This document shows, piece by piece, positions 14,501-23,196 of a stretch of 64,000 nt of DNA. The notes under the pieces are model-generated. The model was not told the origin of the DNA. It searched no databases and saw only the letters and a program-made list of their open reading frames with translations. The DNA comes from Oerskovia turbata (lineage in GTDB: Bacteria; Actinomycetota; Actinomycetes; Actinomycetales; Cellulomonadaceae): NCBI RefSeq assembly GCF_000718325.1, contig NZ_JOFV01000002.1:299789-363788 (forward strand), read 5' to 3'. The number at the start of each line of letters is the position of its first letter. Position 1 is the first letter of the stretch. The translations under genes were made by a program, and so were the position numbers.

Positions 14501-15907
14501 TCAGTGCGCCAGGAAGCCCAGCAGGTCGTGGCGCGTGAGCACCCCGACCGGGTCGCCGTCGTCGATCACGAGCAGCGCGTCGGCGTCGTGCAGCGCGGCC
14601 CGGATCGCCGCGATCCCCTCCCCTGCGCCGATGAGCGGGAAGCGCGGCTCCATGTGCTTGTCCACGCGGTCGGCGAGCGAGGCCCGCCCGGAGAAGACGG
14701 CGTCGAGCAGCGCCCGCTCGCTCACTGCCCCGGCGACCTCGCCGATCTTGACGGGCGGTTCGGCCCCGACGACGGGCATCTGCGAGACGCCGTACTCGCG
14801 CAGGATCTCGATCGCGTCGCGCACGGTCTCGCCCGGGTGGGTGTGGACGAGGCTGGGCAGCTGCCCGCTCTTGGAGCGCAGCATGTCGCCCGCGGTCACG
14901 CCCTCCTCGGCGTCGAGGAACCCGTAGGACCGCATCCAGGAGTCGTTGAAGATCTTGGAGAGGTAGCCGCGCCCGCCGTCGGGCAGGATCACGACGATCA
15001 CGGCGCGCGCCGCGGCCTCGGGGTCCTCGTCCTGGAGCCGGCGGGCCAGGCGCAGCGCGGCGACGACCGCCATGCCGCACGAGCCGCCGACGAGCAGGCC
15101 CTCCTCGCGGGCGAGGCGGCGGGTCATCTCGAACGAGTCGGCGTCGCTCACCGCGATGATCTCGTCGGGCACGGTCGGGTCGTAGGCGGCGGGCCAGAAG
15201 TCCTCGCCCACACCCTCGACCAGGTAGGGACGCCCGTCGCCACCCGAGTAGACGGACCCGGCGGGGTCGGCTCCGACGACGTGCACCCGTCCACCAGCCT
15301 CAGCCGGACGCGAGGCCGAGGCGTCCTTGAGGTACCGCCCGGTCCCGGTGATGGTGCCGCCGGTCCCGACCCCTGCGACGAGGTGCGTGACGCGGCCGTC
15401 GGTGTCGGCCCAGATCTCGGGGCCGGTGCTCTCGTAGTGGGACGCGGGACCGTGGGGGTTGGCGTACTGGTTGGGCTTCCACGCCCCGGGGATCTCGGCG
15501 ACCAGCCGGTCCGAGACCGAGTAGTAGGAGTCGGGGTGGTCGGGGGCCACGGCCGTCGGGGTCACGACGACGCGCGCCCCGTAGGCGGTCAGGACGTCGC
15601 GCTTGTCCTGGCTCACCTTGTCGGGGCAGACGAACACGCAGTCGTACCCCTTGCGCTGGGCCACGAGCGCGAGCCCGACCCCGGTGTTCCCCGAGGTCGG
15701 CTCGACGATGGTGCCGCCGGGCGCGAGCTCTCCGGAGGCCTCGGCCGCCTCGATCATCGTGAGCGCGATGCGGTCCTTCACGGACCCGCCCGGGTTGAGG
15801 TACTCGACCTTGGCGAGGATCGTCGCGGAGAGGCCGTCGGTCACCGATCCGAGCCGGACCAGGGGTGTCCCGCCGACGAGGTCGGAGATGTGGTGTGCGA
15901 ACTTCAT
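14501..15907 (-). CDS. cbs: Cystathionine beta-synthase
   Basis: The 468-aa enzyme condenses serine (or acetylserine) with homocysteine to give cystathionine. The PLP domain (1-~330) has the lysine K44 in NPGGSVKDR, the TSGNTG loop and the phosphate-binding GTGGTITGTG. A C-terminal CBS-domain pair (about 345-465) has VRDAIEILREYGVSQMPVV and ADALLVIDDGDPVGVLTRHDLL, as in the actinobacterial enzyme. No haem-binding N-terminal extension is present. With metB it gives the organism a trans-sulfuration route. It converges on the repeat-tailed membrane protein gene. Confidence 0.94.
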   Translation of the reverse strand: MKFAHHISDLVGGTPLVRLGSVTDGLSATILAKVEYLNPGGSVKDRIALTMIEAAEASGELAPGGTIVEPTSGNTGVGLALVAQRKGYDCVFVCPDKVSQDKRDVLTAYGARVVVTPTAVAPDHPDSYYSVSDRLVAEIPGAWKPNQYANPHGPASHYESTGPEIWADTDGRVTHLVAGVGTGGTITGTGRYLKDASASRPAEAGGRVHVVGADPAGSVYSGGDGRPYLVEGVGEDFWPAAYDPTVPDEIIAVSDADSFEMTRRLAREEGLLVGGSCGMAVVAALRLARRLQDEDPEAAARAVIVVILPDGGRGYLSKIFNDSWMRSYGFLDAEEGVTAGDMLRSKSGQLPSLVHTHPGETVRDAIEILREYGVSQMPVVGAEPPVKIGEVAGAVSERALLDAVFSGRASLADRVDKHMEPRFPLIGAGEGIAAIRAALHDADALLVIDDGDPVGVLTRHDLLGFLAH

Positions 15908-15914
15908 GCACCGA

Positions 15915-16463
15915 TCATGCGCTGCCGAGGGCCATTCCGCCGAGCACGGCGCACAGTGCGACGCTCACGCCGACGATCACGACGAGCAGCGGGCGGTCCG
16001 CGGCGTCGCGTGCGAAGTACCGCCCGACGGCGGCGCTCAGCCCGCCCGCGACGGCCAGGTACAGCACCGACGCCAGGGCGACGCCGCTCGTCGCGGTGCC
16101 CGGGTTCCCGGTCGTGGCGCTGAGCAGCGAGCCGAGCACCATGAAGCTCCAGATCCCGACGCCGACGAATCCGAGCGCGAAGAACAGTGTCGTGGCCTTG
16201 CGCTCGTCCCACTCGCGCGAGATGCGGTGCCCGAGCCAGGCGAGCACCGCCCCGGCCGTGAGGGTCACGAGCAGGATGACGACGGCGGAGACCGTGACCC
16301 ACGCGACGGCGTTGGAGACGCCACGGCCGACCAGGAGACCGTAGGGGACCTGGAGGACGAGCAGCGTGAAGGCGGCCAGCGCGAGGCCGGCGGCAAAGAC
16401 CGGCACCCGCGTCGGAACGGGTTCCGATGCGGGTGCCGGGGACTTCTTCCGGGCGTCGGCCAA
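15915..16463 (-). CDS. Small membrane protein of unknown function
   Basis: The ~182-aa protein has a polar N-terminal ~20 residues (ADARKKSPAPASEPVPTR) and five likely TM helices, such as FAAGLALAAFTLLVLQVPYG and AVILLVTLTAGAVLAWLGHR. I do not recognise a family. The start is uncertain: a TTG at 16463 immediately follows the stop of the Bax-inhibitor gene, and a GTG near residue 20 is the alternative. The tight spacing suggests co-transcription with the upstream Bax-inhibitor gene and possibly with cbs downstream. Confidence 0.65.
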   Translation of the reverse strand: MADARKKSPAPASEPVPTRVPVFAAGLALAAFTLLVLQVPYGLLVGRGVSNAVAWVTVSAVVILLVTLTAGAVLAWLGHRISREWDERKATTLFFALGFVGVGIWSFMVLGSLLSATTGNPGTATSGVALASVLYLAVAGGLSAAVGRYFARDAADRPLLVVIVGVSVALCAVLGGMALGSA

Positions 16464-16465
16464 GG

Positions 16466-17335
16466 TCAGTCGCTGCTCTGCAGGATCGCGAACAGGCGCA
16501 GGAACTCGAGGTACAGCCAGATGAGCGTGACCATGAGCCCGAACGCGGCCGACCAGGCGAACTTGGCGGGCACGCCGCCCTCGACGCCGCGCTTGATCGA
16601 GTCGAAGTCGACGATGAGCGAGGCGGCTGCGAGGCCGACGGCGACGAGGCCGACGATGATGCCGATCGTGCCACCCCGCGCACCCCAGCCGTCCAGCACG
16701 CCCGTCATGATGAGGACCATGTTGATGAGCGAGAAGGCGAGGTAGCCGACCATCGCGATGAGGAGCCAGCGCGTGAACTTGGGCGTGACCCGCACCTTGC
16801 CGGACTTGAAGAGGAACAGTGCGGCAGAGAACGTCACGACGGTCGCGAGCACGGCCTGGAGGACCACGCCGTCGAACCGCGCGTCGTAGTACGCGCTGAT
16901 GCCGCCGAGGAACGCACCCTGCGCGATCGTGTAGGCCACGATGAGCGCGGGGCTCGGGTTCCGCTTGAACGCGTTGACCAGACCCAGGACGAGGCCGACG
17001 ATCGCGCCGCCGATCCACAGGAACGGCATGGTGTCGACGAGCTGCCAGCTGCCCGCGCCGACGACGACGAGCAGGGCGAGGAGCCCACCGGTCTTGATGA
17101 TGACGTCGTCGTACGTGAGGCGCTTGGTGTCCGCGGTGGTCGCGGTCGGCGCGTCGTACATGGCGTCGAGCGTCGCGGCGTCGGCGGTCTGCGCGCCGTA
17201 GCTGCCGTACTGCGCCTGCTGGGGCGGGGTGCCGTACGCGGGGTTCTGCTGGACGGTGCCCGCAGCCCCCTGGCCGGTGCGCGCGCGCTTCGGCTCGCCG
17301 AAGATGGCGCTGTTGTTGAAGACGGGGTTGCTCAT
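16466..17335 (-). CDS. Bax inhibitor-1/YccA family membrane protein
   Basis: The 289-aa protein has a Gln/Tyr/Gly-rich cytoplasmic N-terminus (1-~75) followed by seven TM helices. Family blocks include AFLGGISAYYDARFDGVVLQAV, FKSGKVRVTPKF and, in the last helices, SLIVDFDSIKRGVEGG with conserved Asp residues and WLYLEFLRLFAIL. BI-1 proteins act as pH-sensitive Ca2+ leak channels in studied members; the role in actinobacteria is not known. The ATG has a strong GGAGGAAG Shine-Dalgarno. Confidence 0.93.
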   Translation of the reverse strand: MSNPVFNNSAIFGEPKRARTGQGAAGTVQQNPAYGTPPQQAQYGSYGAQTADAATLDAMYDAPTATTADTKRLTYDDVIIKTGGLLALLVVVGAGSWQLVDTMPFLWIGGAIVGLVLGLVNAFKRNPSPALIVAYTIAQGAFLGGISAYYDARFDGVVLQAVLATVVTFSAALFLFKSGKVRVTPKFTRWLLIAMVGYLAFSLINMVLIMTGVLDGWGARGGTIGIIVGLVAVGLAAASLIVDFDSIKRGVEGGVPAKFAWSAAFGLMVTLIWLYLEFLRLFAILQSSD

Positions 17336-17621
17336 GCTTCCTCCTGGTCGCGGCGTCCAGTGCCCTCTGTCGAGGCGGGTGTCGCTGGCCGTGTTTCCAT
17401 CTTATGCAACGAGCGGGTTCGCGCCGGTGTTCCCGGGGGTTTCATCCGACTTTTCCCCCTGCCGCGGACCAAGATCGCTCGACCGGCCGACGGGCGTCAT
17501 CCTTGCGGCGTACGGACCCGCGCCGAGAAGATCGGCCATGAGGGGGCATCGTTCGGCCGGCTCACCTCTCTAGGCTGGGGAGGTACCCAGCCACCATCCG
17601 CAACCCACCCGAGGGGCGAGC
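17336..17621. promoter_or_regulatory. Divergent intergenic region (Bax-inhibitor gene / ABC exporter operon)
   Basis: These 286 bp without a gene hold promoters in both directions. On the plus strand a TAGGCT -10 candidate lies at 17571-17576, leaving a leader of ~45 nt with GAGGGGCGAG before the ATG. On the minus strand CATAAGAT near 17400 could be a -10. No clear operator is seen. Confidence 0.45.
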
Positions 17622-18596
17622 ATGATCGAAGCACGAGGCCTGACCAAGCGGTACGGGCCCAAGACCGCTGTCGACGGGATCTCCTTCACCGTCCACCCTG
17701 GCCAGGTGACGGGCTTCCTGGGCCCGAACGGCGCCGGCAAGTCGACCACGATGCGCATGATCATGGGCCTGGACCGTCCCACGGGCGGTTCCGTGACGGT
17801 CAACGGCCAGCCGTACGCCGCGCACCGTTCGCCCCTGACCGAGGTCGGGGCACTTCTCGACGCGAAGGCCGTGCACACGGGCCGCAGCGCCTACAACCAC
17901 CTCCTCGCGATGGCGGCCACGCACGGCATCCCGAAGACCCGCGTGCAGGAGGTCATCGAGATGACCGGCCTGCAGTCGGTCGCGAAGAAGCGCGTCGGCG
18001 GCTTCTCGCTGGGCATGGGCCAGCGACTGGGCATCGCGTCCGCGCTGCTGGGCGACCCCAAGACGCTGATCCTCGACGAGCCGGTCAACGGCCTGGACCC
18101 CGAGGGCGTCCTGTGGGTCCGCAACCTGGCGCGCTACCTCGCCTCGGAGGGCCGCACGGTCTTCCTGTCGAGCCACCTCATGAGCGAGGTCGCGCTGACC
18201 GCGGACCACATCATCGTGATCGGCAAGGGCCGCATCATCGCCGACGCCCCGGTCAAGGACATCGTCGACGGCGGCGCTCAGCACACGGTCCGTGTCCGGA
18301 CACCGCAGGCCACGCAGCTCGCCGAGCTGCTGACGCGTGACGGTGCGACGGTCACGTCCGACGAGCCGAGCCTGCTCCAGATCACGGGGGCCGAGGCCGC
18401 CGGGATCGGCGAGCTCGCCGCCGCCTCGGGCATCGTCCTGCACGAGCTCACGCCCGTGACCTCGACCCTGGAGGAGGCGTACATGCTCCTCACGGCGGAC
18501 TCGGTCGAGTACCAGACCGAGTCCGCGAAGCAGCACGTGGGCCACGGCGTCGACTCTCCGGCCGACGCCCCGATCTCCGAAGGAGCCAAGCGATGA
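17622..18596 (+). CDS. ABC exporter ATP-binding protein (DrrA/NatA type)
   Basis: The 324-aa protein has Walker A GPNGAGKST (34-42), a variant signature SLGMGQRLG in place of LSGGQ, Walker B LILDEPVNGLDPEG and a switch SSHLMSEV. A C-terminal ~100-residue extension (KDIVDGGAQHTVRVRTP...) is typical of drug or lipid exporters. It pairs with the permease encoded next (4-bp ATGA overlap). A histidine kinase and response regulator follow, which suggests the exporter is controlled by, or feeds signals to, that two-component system. Confidence 0.93.
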   Translation: MIEARGLTKRYGPKTAVDGISFTVHPGQVTGFLGPNGAGKSTTMRMIMGLDRPTGGSVTVNGQPYAAHRSPLTEVGALLDAKAVHTGRSAYNHLLAMAATHGIPKTRVQEVIEMTGLQSVAKKRVGGFSLGMGQRLGIASALLGDPKTLILDEPVNGLDPEGVLWVRNLARYLASEGRTVFLSSHLMSEVALTADHIIVIGKGRIIADAPVKDIVDGGAQHTVRVRTPQATQLAELLTRDGATVTSDEPSLLQITGAEAAGIGELAAASGIVLHELTPVTSTLEEAYMLLTADSVEYQTESAKQHVGHGVDSPADAPISEGAKR

Positions 18597-19441
18597 CCGC
18601 CGCCACCGTCTCTCCAGCACGCCCGACGGCGCAGCGCGCGTCGTCCTCCCGTCTCACCTTCGGCGGGGTCCTGAAGTCGGAGTGGATCAAGTTCCGCTCG
18701 CTGCGTTCGACGTGGTGGACCATCGGGGCGACCGTCGTCGTCATGGTGCTGTTCAGCCTGACCATGGCGGCCTCGCTGAACTTCGCGGCGAGCGAGCCCG
18801 AGATGGCTGCCGAGATGGGCAACGTCTCGACCGTGCAGGCGCTGGTGCTGGGCTACGTGTTCGCCCAGCTCGCGGTCGCGGTCCTGGGGGCGCTCATCAT
18901 CACCGGTGAGTACTCGACGGGCATGATCCGCTCGACCCTGAGCGCCGTGCCGACCCGGCTGCCCGCGCTGGCCGCCAAGGCGGCCATCATCGGTGTGGTG
19001 ACGTTCGTGGTGGGGCTGATCGGGATCGCCCTGTCCTACCTGGCGACGGCGCCGATGCTCTCGGGCAACGACCTGGTCCCGGACCTCGGCGACCAGACGG
19101 TCCAGCGCGTGATCCTCGCGTGCGCCGGGTATCTCGCCCTCGTCGCGTTGATCGCGGTCGGCGTCGGCACGATCATGCGGCACTCGGCCGGGAGCATCTT
19201 CACGCTCGTGGCACTGCTGTTCGTGCTCCCGCTCGTCGCGAGCTTCCTGAGCCAGGACTGGGTGCAGGACGTCGCGAAGTTCCTGCCGATGAACCTCGGC
19301 ACGGCCATGATGGCGGTCACCGAGGCCGACACCGGTGGCGTCGACGTCCTCACCCCGGTCGGGGCGACCGTCGCGATGGTGATCTGGGCCGTGGTGTCCC
19401 TCGTCGCAGCGGCCGTCGTCCTCAAGCGTCGGGACGCCTGA
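18593..19441 (+). CDS. ABC-2 type permease subunit
   Basis: The 282-aa protein has six TM helices: one after GVLKSEWIKFRSLRSTWWTI (the typical N-terminal amphipathic entry of these permeases), then VLGYVFAQLAVAVLGALIITGEYSTGMIRSTLSAVP, whose GEYSTGMIR motif is diagnostic of ABC-2 exporters of the NatB type. It forms the membrane channel for the preceding ATPase. Its stop is followed almost directly by the kinase gene, so the four genes are one operon. Confidence 0.92.
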   Translation: MTAATVSPARPTAQRASSSRLTFGGVLKSEWIKFRSLRSTWWTIGATVVVMVLFSLTMAASLNFAASEPEMAAEMGNVSTVQALVLGYVFAQLAVAVLGALIITGEYSTGMIRSTLSAVPTRLPALAAKAAIIGVVTFVVGLIGIALSYLATAPMLSGNDLVPDLGDQTVQRVILACAGYLALVALIAVGVGTIMRHSAGSIFTLVALLFVLPLVASFLSQDWVQDVAKFLPMNLGTAMMAVTEADTGGVDVLTPVGATVAMVIWAVVSLVAAAVVLKRRDA

Positions 19442-19506
19442 CCATCTCACGCACCGCGCACAGCCCGGCGCCGGACCACGAGACCCGTGGTCCGGCGTCG
19501 GGCGCT

Positions 19507-20943
19507 GTGCGTCCTGAGGGGGGCGACGCCCCGGGTGACGCCGGTGGCTCTGCGGCCACGGCTCCCCGGAAGCCCCGGCCCGGCAGCGCCGCGGTGTTCA
19601 CCGAGCTCGACGCGCGCAGGCTCGGGCCGGTGCGCCGGTACTTCGTGCGCCACCCGGTCGTCATGGACTGGTTCGTCGCGGCCTGGTTCGCGGTCCCTGG
19701 CCTGCTGGTGGCGCTGCTGTCCCCGGAGCCGCGCTACGGCGTCGCGGTCGCGACCCTGGCGGGTGGCGCGGTACTGCTGTGGCGGCGCCGCTACCCGCTG
19801 TGGACCGCCGCGGCGATCGGGGCCCTCGCGATCCTGACGCTCGCGCTGACGGGTGACTCCGCGGGCTTCGAGCTGGCCACCGCGTTCGCGGTCTACGCCG
19901 TCGCGACGACGTACCGTCCGGCCGTGGCGTGGAGCGCGCTGGGTGTGCTGGTCCTGACGGTGTGCACCGCGGAGATGCTCTGGTACGACTTCACGGTGAG
20001 CGACACGGGCGCGATGGTGCGTGCGGACGTCGGGAGCGGCGAGCTCACGGGGCAACGTGTCGCCACGATCGCGATCACGATCACATTCGCCCTGCTGGGC
20101 ATAGCGATCGGGTCGAGCGTGCGCGGTCGTCGCCTGCACGTCGCCGACCTCGTGGGCCGCGCGAACGCGATCGCGCGCGACCGCGACCAGCAGGCGCAGC
20201 TCGCGGCCGCGGCCGAGCGTGCACGGATCTCGCGCGAGATGCACGACGTCGTCGCGCACTCCCTGACCGTCATGGTCGCGCTCGCGGACGGCGCCAAGGC
20301 GCTCGGTGCGAAGGACCCCGAGCTCGCGGGCCAGGCCCTCGACGAGCTCACCGAGACGGGGCGCGCGGCCCTGGCCGACATGCGTCGCGTCCTGGGGGTC
20401 CTGCGCGATCCCGACGGCACGGTCGCCCCGCTGACCCCGACCGCGGACGTGCCGAGCATGGAGGACATCGCCGAGCGGTTCCGGCACGCGGGCCTGCCGG
20501 TGCGCCTGGTGCGCGTGGGCGTCCAGCCCGACCCGGACCCGGGGTTGCGCCAGGCGGCGCACCGGATCGTGCAGGAGTCCTTGACGAACGTCCTGCGGTA
20601 CGCGCCGCTGACCCCCGTGGTCGTGGTCGAGATTGCGCGGCGTGACGCGGGCACGCCCGACGGTGGAGACTGGCTCGAGATCACGGTCACGAACAAGGCG
20701 GGACGTGCCCCGGGCGGCACGGCCCGCGACGGGGCGGACGCCCGCCCGCTGCCTCCGGGCATCACGGGCGACCAGCCCATCGGCACAGGGAGAGGGATCA
20801 TCGGGATGCGTGAACGTGCGGCCGTCTACGGGGGCACGGTCACGGCCGGGCCCACGAGCTCGGGGTGGGAGGTCGTCGCGAGGCTGCGCCTCGACGGCGC
20901 CACGCAGCCCAGGCCCGACGGCGTGGCCGGGGTCGCGCTGTGA
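19507..20943 (+). CDS. NarL-class sensor histidine kinase
   Basis: Counting from GTG 19507 the product has ~478 aa. A disordered N-terminus (~1-50) is followed by four to five TM helices (~55-210), a HisKA_3 dimerisation domain with the phospho-acceptor His near 246 (EMHDVVAHSLTVM), and a HATPase domain (QAAHRIVQESLTNVLRYA N-box, GRGIIGMRERAAVYGG G-box). The start is uncertain: GTG 19507, GTG 19594 or a CTG overlapping the permease stop; none has a clear Shine-Dalgarno. It phosphorylates the downstream regulator (GTGA overlap). The stimulus may be an agent handled by the adjacent exporter. Confidence 0.88.
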   Translation: MRPEGGDAPGDAGGSAATAPRKPRPGSAAVFTELDARRLGPVRRYFVRHPVVMDWFVAAWFAVPGLLVALLSPEPRYGVAVATLAGGAVLLWRRRYPLWTAAAIGALAILTLALTGDSAGFELATAFAVYAVATTYRPAVAWSALGVLVLTVCTAEMLWYDFTVSDTGAMVRADVGSGELTGQRVATIAITITFALLGIAIGSSVRGRRLHVADLVGRANAIARDRDQQAQLAAAAERARISREMHDVVAHSLTVMVALADGAKALGAKDPELAGQALDELTETGRAALADMRRVLGVLRDPDGTVAPLTPTADVPSMEDIAERFRHAGLPVRLVRVGVQPDPDPGLRQAAHRIVQESLTNVLRYAPLTPVVVVEIARRDAGTPDGGDWLEITVTNKAGRAPGGTARDGADARPLPPGITGDQPIGTGRGIIGMRERAAVYGGTVTAGPTSSGWEVVARLRLDGATQPRPDGVAGVAL

Positions 20944-21698
20944 CCGCCCCCTTCCCGGAGGCGACGCCGGGCGACGCGGCCGGTCACGAGACCGTGCCCC
21001 ACAGCGCCGCCCGCCCGGTCCGGGTGCTGCTCGTCGACGACCAGTCGCTGCTGCGCATGGGTTTCCGCATGATCCTCGCGGCCGAGGACGACATCGAGGT
21101 CGTGGGCGAGGCGAGCGACGGTGAGACCGCGTTCGCGCAGGCCACGGCTCTGCGTCCCGACGTGATCCTCATGGACGTGCGCATGCCGGGCGTCAACGGA
21201 ATCGACGCGACCGAGCGGATCGTGTCCGCGCTGCCTGCGAGCCGGGTCATCATCCTCACGACGTTCGACCTCGACGAGTACGCGTTCGCGGCGTTGCGCG
21301 TGGGTGCGAGCGGGTTCCTGCTCAAGGACGCCCGCCCGGCCGACCTGGTCGGGGCGATCCGCAACGTCGCGAGCGGCGACGCGGCCGTCTCGCCGCGCGT
21401 CACGCGCCGCATGCTCGAGATGTTCGCGGGCTACCTGCCGGAGGACCCGCGGTCGCAGGGGGCGGCGCCCGGCCACGGGGTCGACGACCCCCGGCTGCGC
21501 GAGCTCACGGCCCGCGAGCTCGAGGTCTTCGCGGCGCTCGGCGAGGGGCTGTCCAACGCCGAGATCGCGGCACGGTTCGTGGTCTCGGAGGCCACGGTCA
21601 AGACGCACGTCGGGCGTGTGCTCGGCAAGCTCGGGCTCCGGGACCGGGTCCAGGCCGTGGTGCTGGCCTACGAGACGGGCGTGGCGCGCCCGAGCTGA
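20940..21698 (+). CDS. LuxR/NarL-family response regulator
   Basis: The 252-aa protein has a ~26-residue leader, then a receiver domain (27-~145) with acidic pocket D33-D34 and phospho-acceptor D79 in LMDVRMPG, T/K switch residues (TTFD, FLLKD), and a C-terminal LuxR HTH (LTARELEVFAALGEGLSNAEIA, SEATVKTHVGRVLGKL). The GTG start overlaps the kinase stop, so the pair is translationally coupled. It probably regulates the upstream ABC exporter operon. Confidence 0.93.
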   Translation: MTAPFPEATPGDAAGHETVPHSAARPVRVLLVDDQSLLRMGFRMILAAEDDIEVVGEASDGETAFAQATALRPDVILMDVRMPGVNGIDATERIVSALPASRVIILTTFDLDEYAFAALRVGASGFLLKDARPADLVGAIRNVASGDAAVSPRVTRRMLEMFAGYLPEDPRSQGAAPGHGVDDPRLRELTARELEVFAALGEGLSNAEIAARFVVSEATVKTHVGRVLGKLGLRDRVQAVVLAYETGVARPS

Positions 21699-21800
21699 GC
21701 GGCGTCGTCGGGCCTCGAGTGGTGCGGGGCGGCGTGCGCGGGCATGGTCGTGGAGGGGAGCGTCTCGGCTCCGTCGTCCACGACGCGGGAGGCAGCCACC

Positions 21801-23078
21801 ATGTCCGTCCACCACGACCCGTTCTCCGCCGGCTTCGCCGGCGACCACGGGCGCGACTACGAGATCCGCACCGTCCTGGGGAGCGCGTACAGCCGCGCGG
21901 CGGACGTGGGCGAGGTCCTCGCGGCCGTCGAGCACGTGCACGACAAGGACCATCAGGGCTGGTTCGACGCGTGGCACGCGCTCGGGGACCGCGTGGCCCA
22001 GGCCGCCGCCGACGCCGCGGCGGCCGGGCACGGGACGAGCGCCGCCGCGGCGTACCTGCGGGCGTCCACGTACTACGCGGCCGCGGTCAACGCGGTCGCC
22101 GCGCTCGAGGACGAGAGCCTGCTCGTGCCCGCGTTCCGCAAGCACCGCACCGCGTGGGACCGGTGGGTCGACGCGAGCGGGCTCGTCGTCGAGCGTGTCG
22201 CGGTCCCGTACGAGGGGACGACCCTGCCGGGGTACTTCTTCAGCGCGTCCGACGCTGCGTCGACCGCGGCGATCGCCGCGGACCCGGGACAGGTCCGTCC
22301 GCGGTCGACGATCGTCGCGGTCAACGGGTCGGACGGCTCGCTGACGTCGATGTGGACCGCGTGCGTCGCGGGCGCGCTGCGCCGGGGGTACCACGCGTTC
22401 GTGTTCGACGGCCCCGGGCAGCAGTCGATGCTGTTCGAGCACGGCGTGCCCTTCCGGCCCGACTTCGAGGCCGTGCTGACTCCTGTGCTCGACACGCTCG
22501 TGGGACGCCCGGACGTCGACGAGGGACAGGTCGTGGTCTACGGGTCGAGCCAGGCCGGGTACTGGGTGTCCCGCGCGCTCGCGTTCGAGCACCGACCGGC
22601 CGCGGCGGTCGTCGACCCGGGCGTCGTCGACGTCTCGGCCTCGTGGACCCGTTCCATGCCCAAGAGCCTGCTCACGCTGCTGCAGGAGGGCAAGGACCAC
22701 GCGTTCGACCGCGACATGGACCTGGGCCTGCGCCTGTCGAAGGCCACCGCGGCGACGTGGCGCTTCCGCGCCCGCCCCTACGGCGTCGAGGGCTACGCGG
22801 CGACTCTCCGCGAGGTCCAGAGATACGACGCGCGGGACGTCGTCGCGCAGATCACCACTCCGCTGCTCGTCACGTCGCCCGAGGGCGAGCAGTTCTGGCC
22901 GGGCCAGTCCGAGGAGCTCGCACGGCTCACGCCCGACGTGTCGACCCTGGTGCGGTTCACCGCCGCCGAGGGCGCGAACCTCCACTGCCAGCCCCTCGGG
23001 CGCGCCCTGACCGAGCAGCGCGTGTTCGACTGGCTCGACGAGACGCTCGCGCCGCGGCTCCTCGGCGACGACGGCTGA
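21801..23078 (+). CDS. Alpha/beta hydrolase of the FrsA/DHPON-hydrolase type
   Basis: The 425-aa protein has a helical N-terminal ~130-residue domain (with WFDAWHALGDR and RASTYYAAA) and a catalytic alpha/beta domain. The nucleophile is S250 in GSSQAGYW, the acid probably lies in TSPEGEQFWPGQ and the catalytic His in EGANLHCQP. This arrangement matches the family of 2,6-dihydroxypseudooxynicotine hydrolase and FrsA-like esterases, which cleave C-C or ester bonds; the substrate is unknown. The ATG at 21801 has GGGAGG 8 nt upstream. It appears monocistronic, followed by a strong hairpin. Confidence 0.87.
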   Translation: MSVHHDPFSAGFAGDHGRDYEIRTVLGSAYSRAADVGEVLAAVEHVHDKDHQGWFDAWHALGDRVAQAAADAAAAGHGTSAAAAYLRASTYYAAAVNAVAALEDESLLVPAFRKHRTAWDRWVDASGLVVERVAVPYEGTTLPGYFFSASDAASTAAIAADPGQVRPRSTIVAVNGSDGSLTSMWTACVAGALRRGYHAFVFDGPGQQSMLFEHGVPFRPDFEAVLTPVLDTLVGRPDVDEGQVVVYGSSQAGYWVSRALAFEHRPAAAVVDPGVVDVSASWTRSMPKSLLTLLQEGKDHAFDRDMDLGLRLSKATAATWRFRARPYGVEGYAATLREVQRYDARDVVAQITTPLLVTSPEGEQFWPGQSEELARLTPDVSTLVRFTAAEGANLHCQPLGRALTEQRVFDWLDETLAPRLLGDDG

Positions 23079-23141
23079 GGCGTCGTCCCCGGGTGAGCGA
23101 CGTCGTCGGACGTCGGGCCTGCGCGCCTTCCCCGGACGGAG

Positions 23142-23174
23142 GAGGCCCGCCCGTTCGTCGAACGGGCGGGCCTC
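23142..23174. terminator. Bidirectional terminator between hydrolase and RND genes
   Basis: Perfect 16-bp arms GAGGCCCGCCCGTTCG (23142-23157) and complement (23159-23174) meet around one central base, between two convergent genes. It is one of the strongest hairpins in the window. Confidence 0.88.
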
Positions 23175-23196
23175 TCGCGTCCCGGTACGGGTCGGG

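Noticed and set aside
14324..16123. A 599-codon plus-strand frame starting in repeat array 3
   Set aside because: It is antisense to cystathionine beta-synthase, and its start is repeat-derived sequence.
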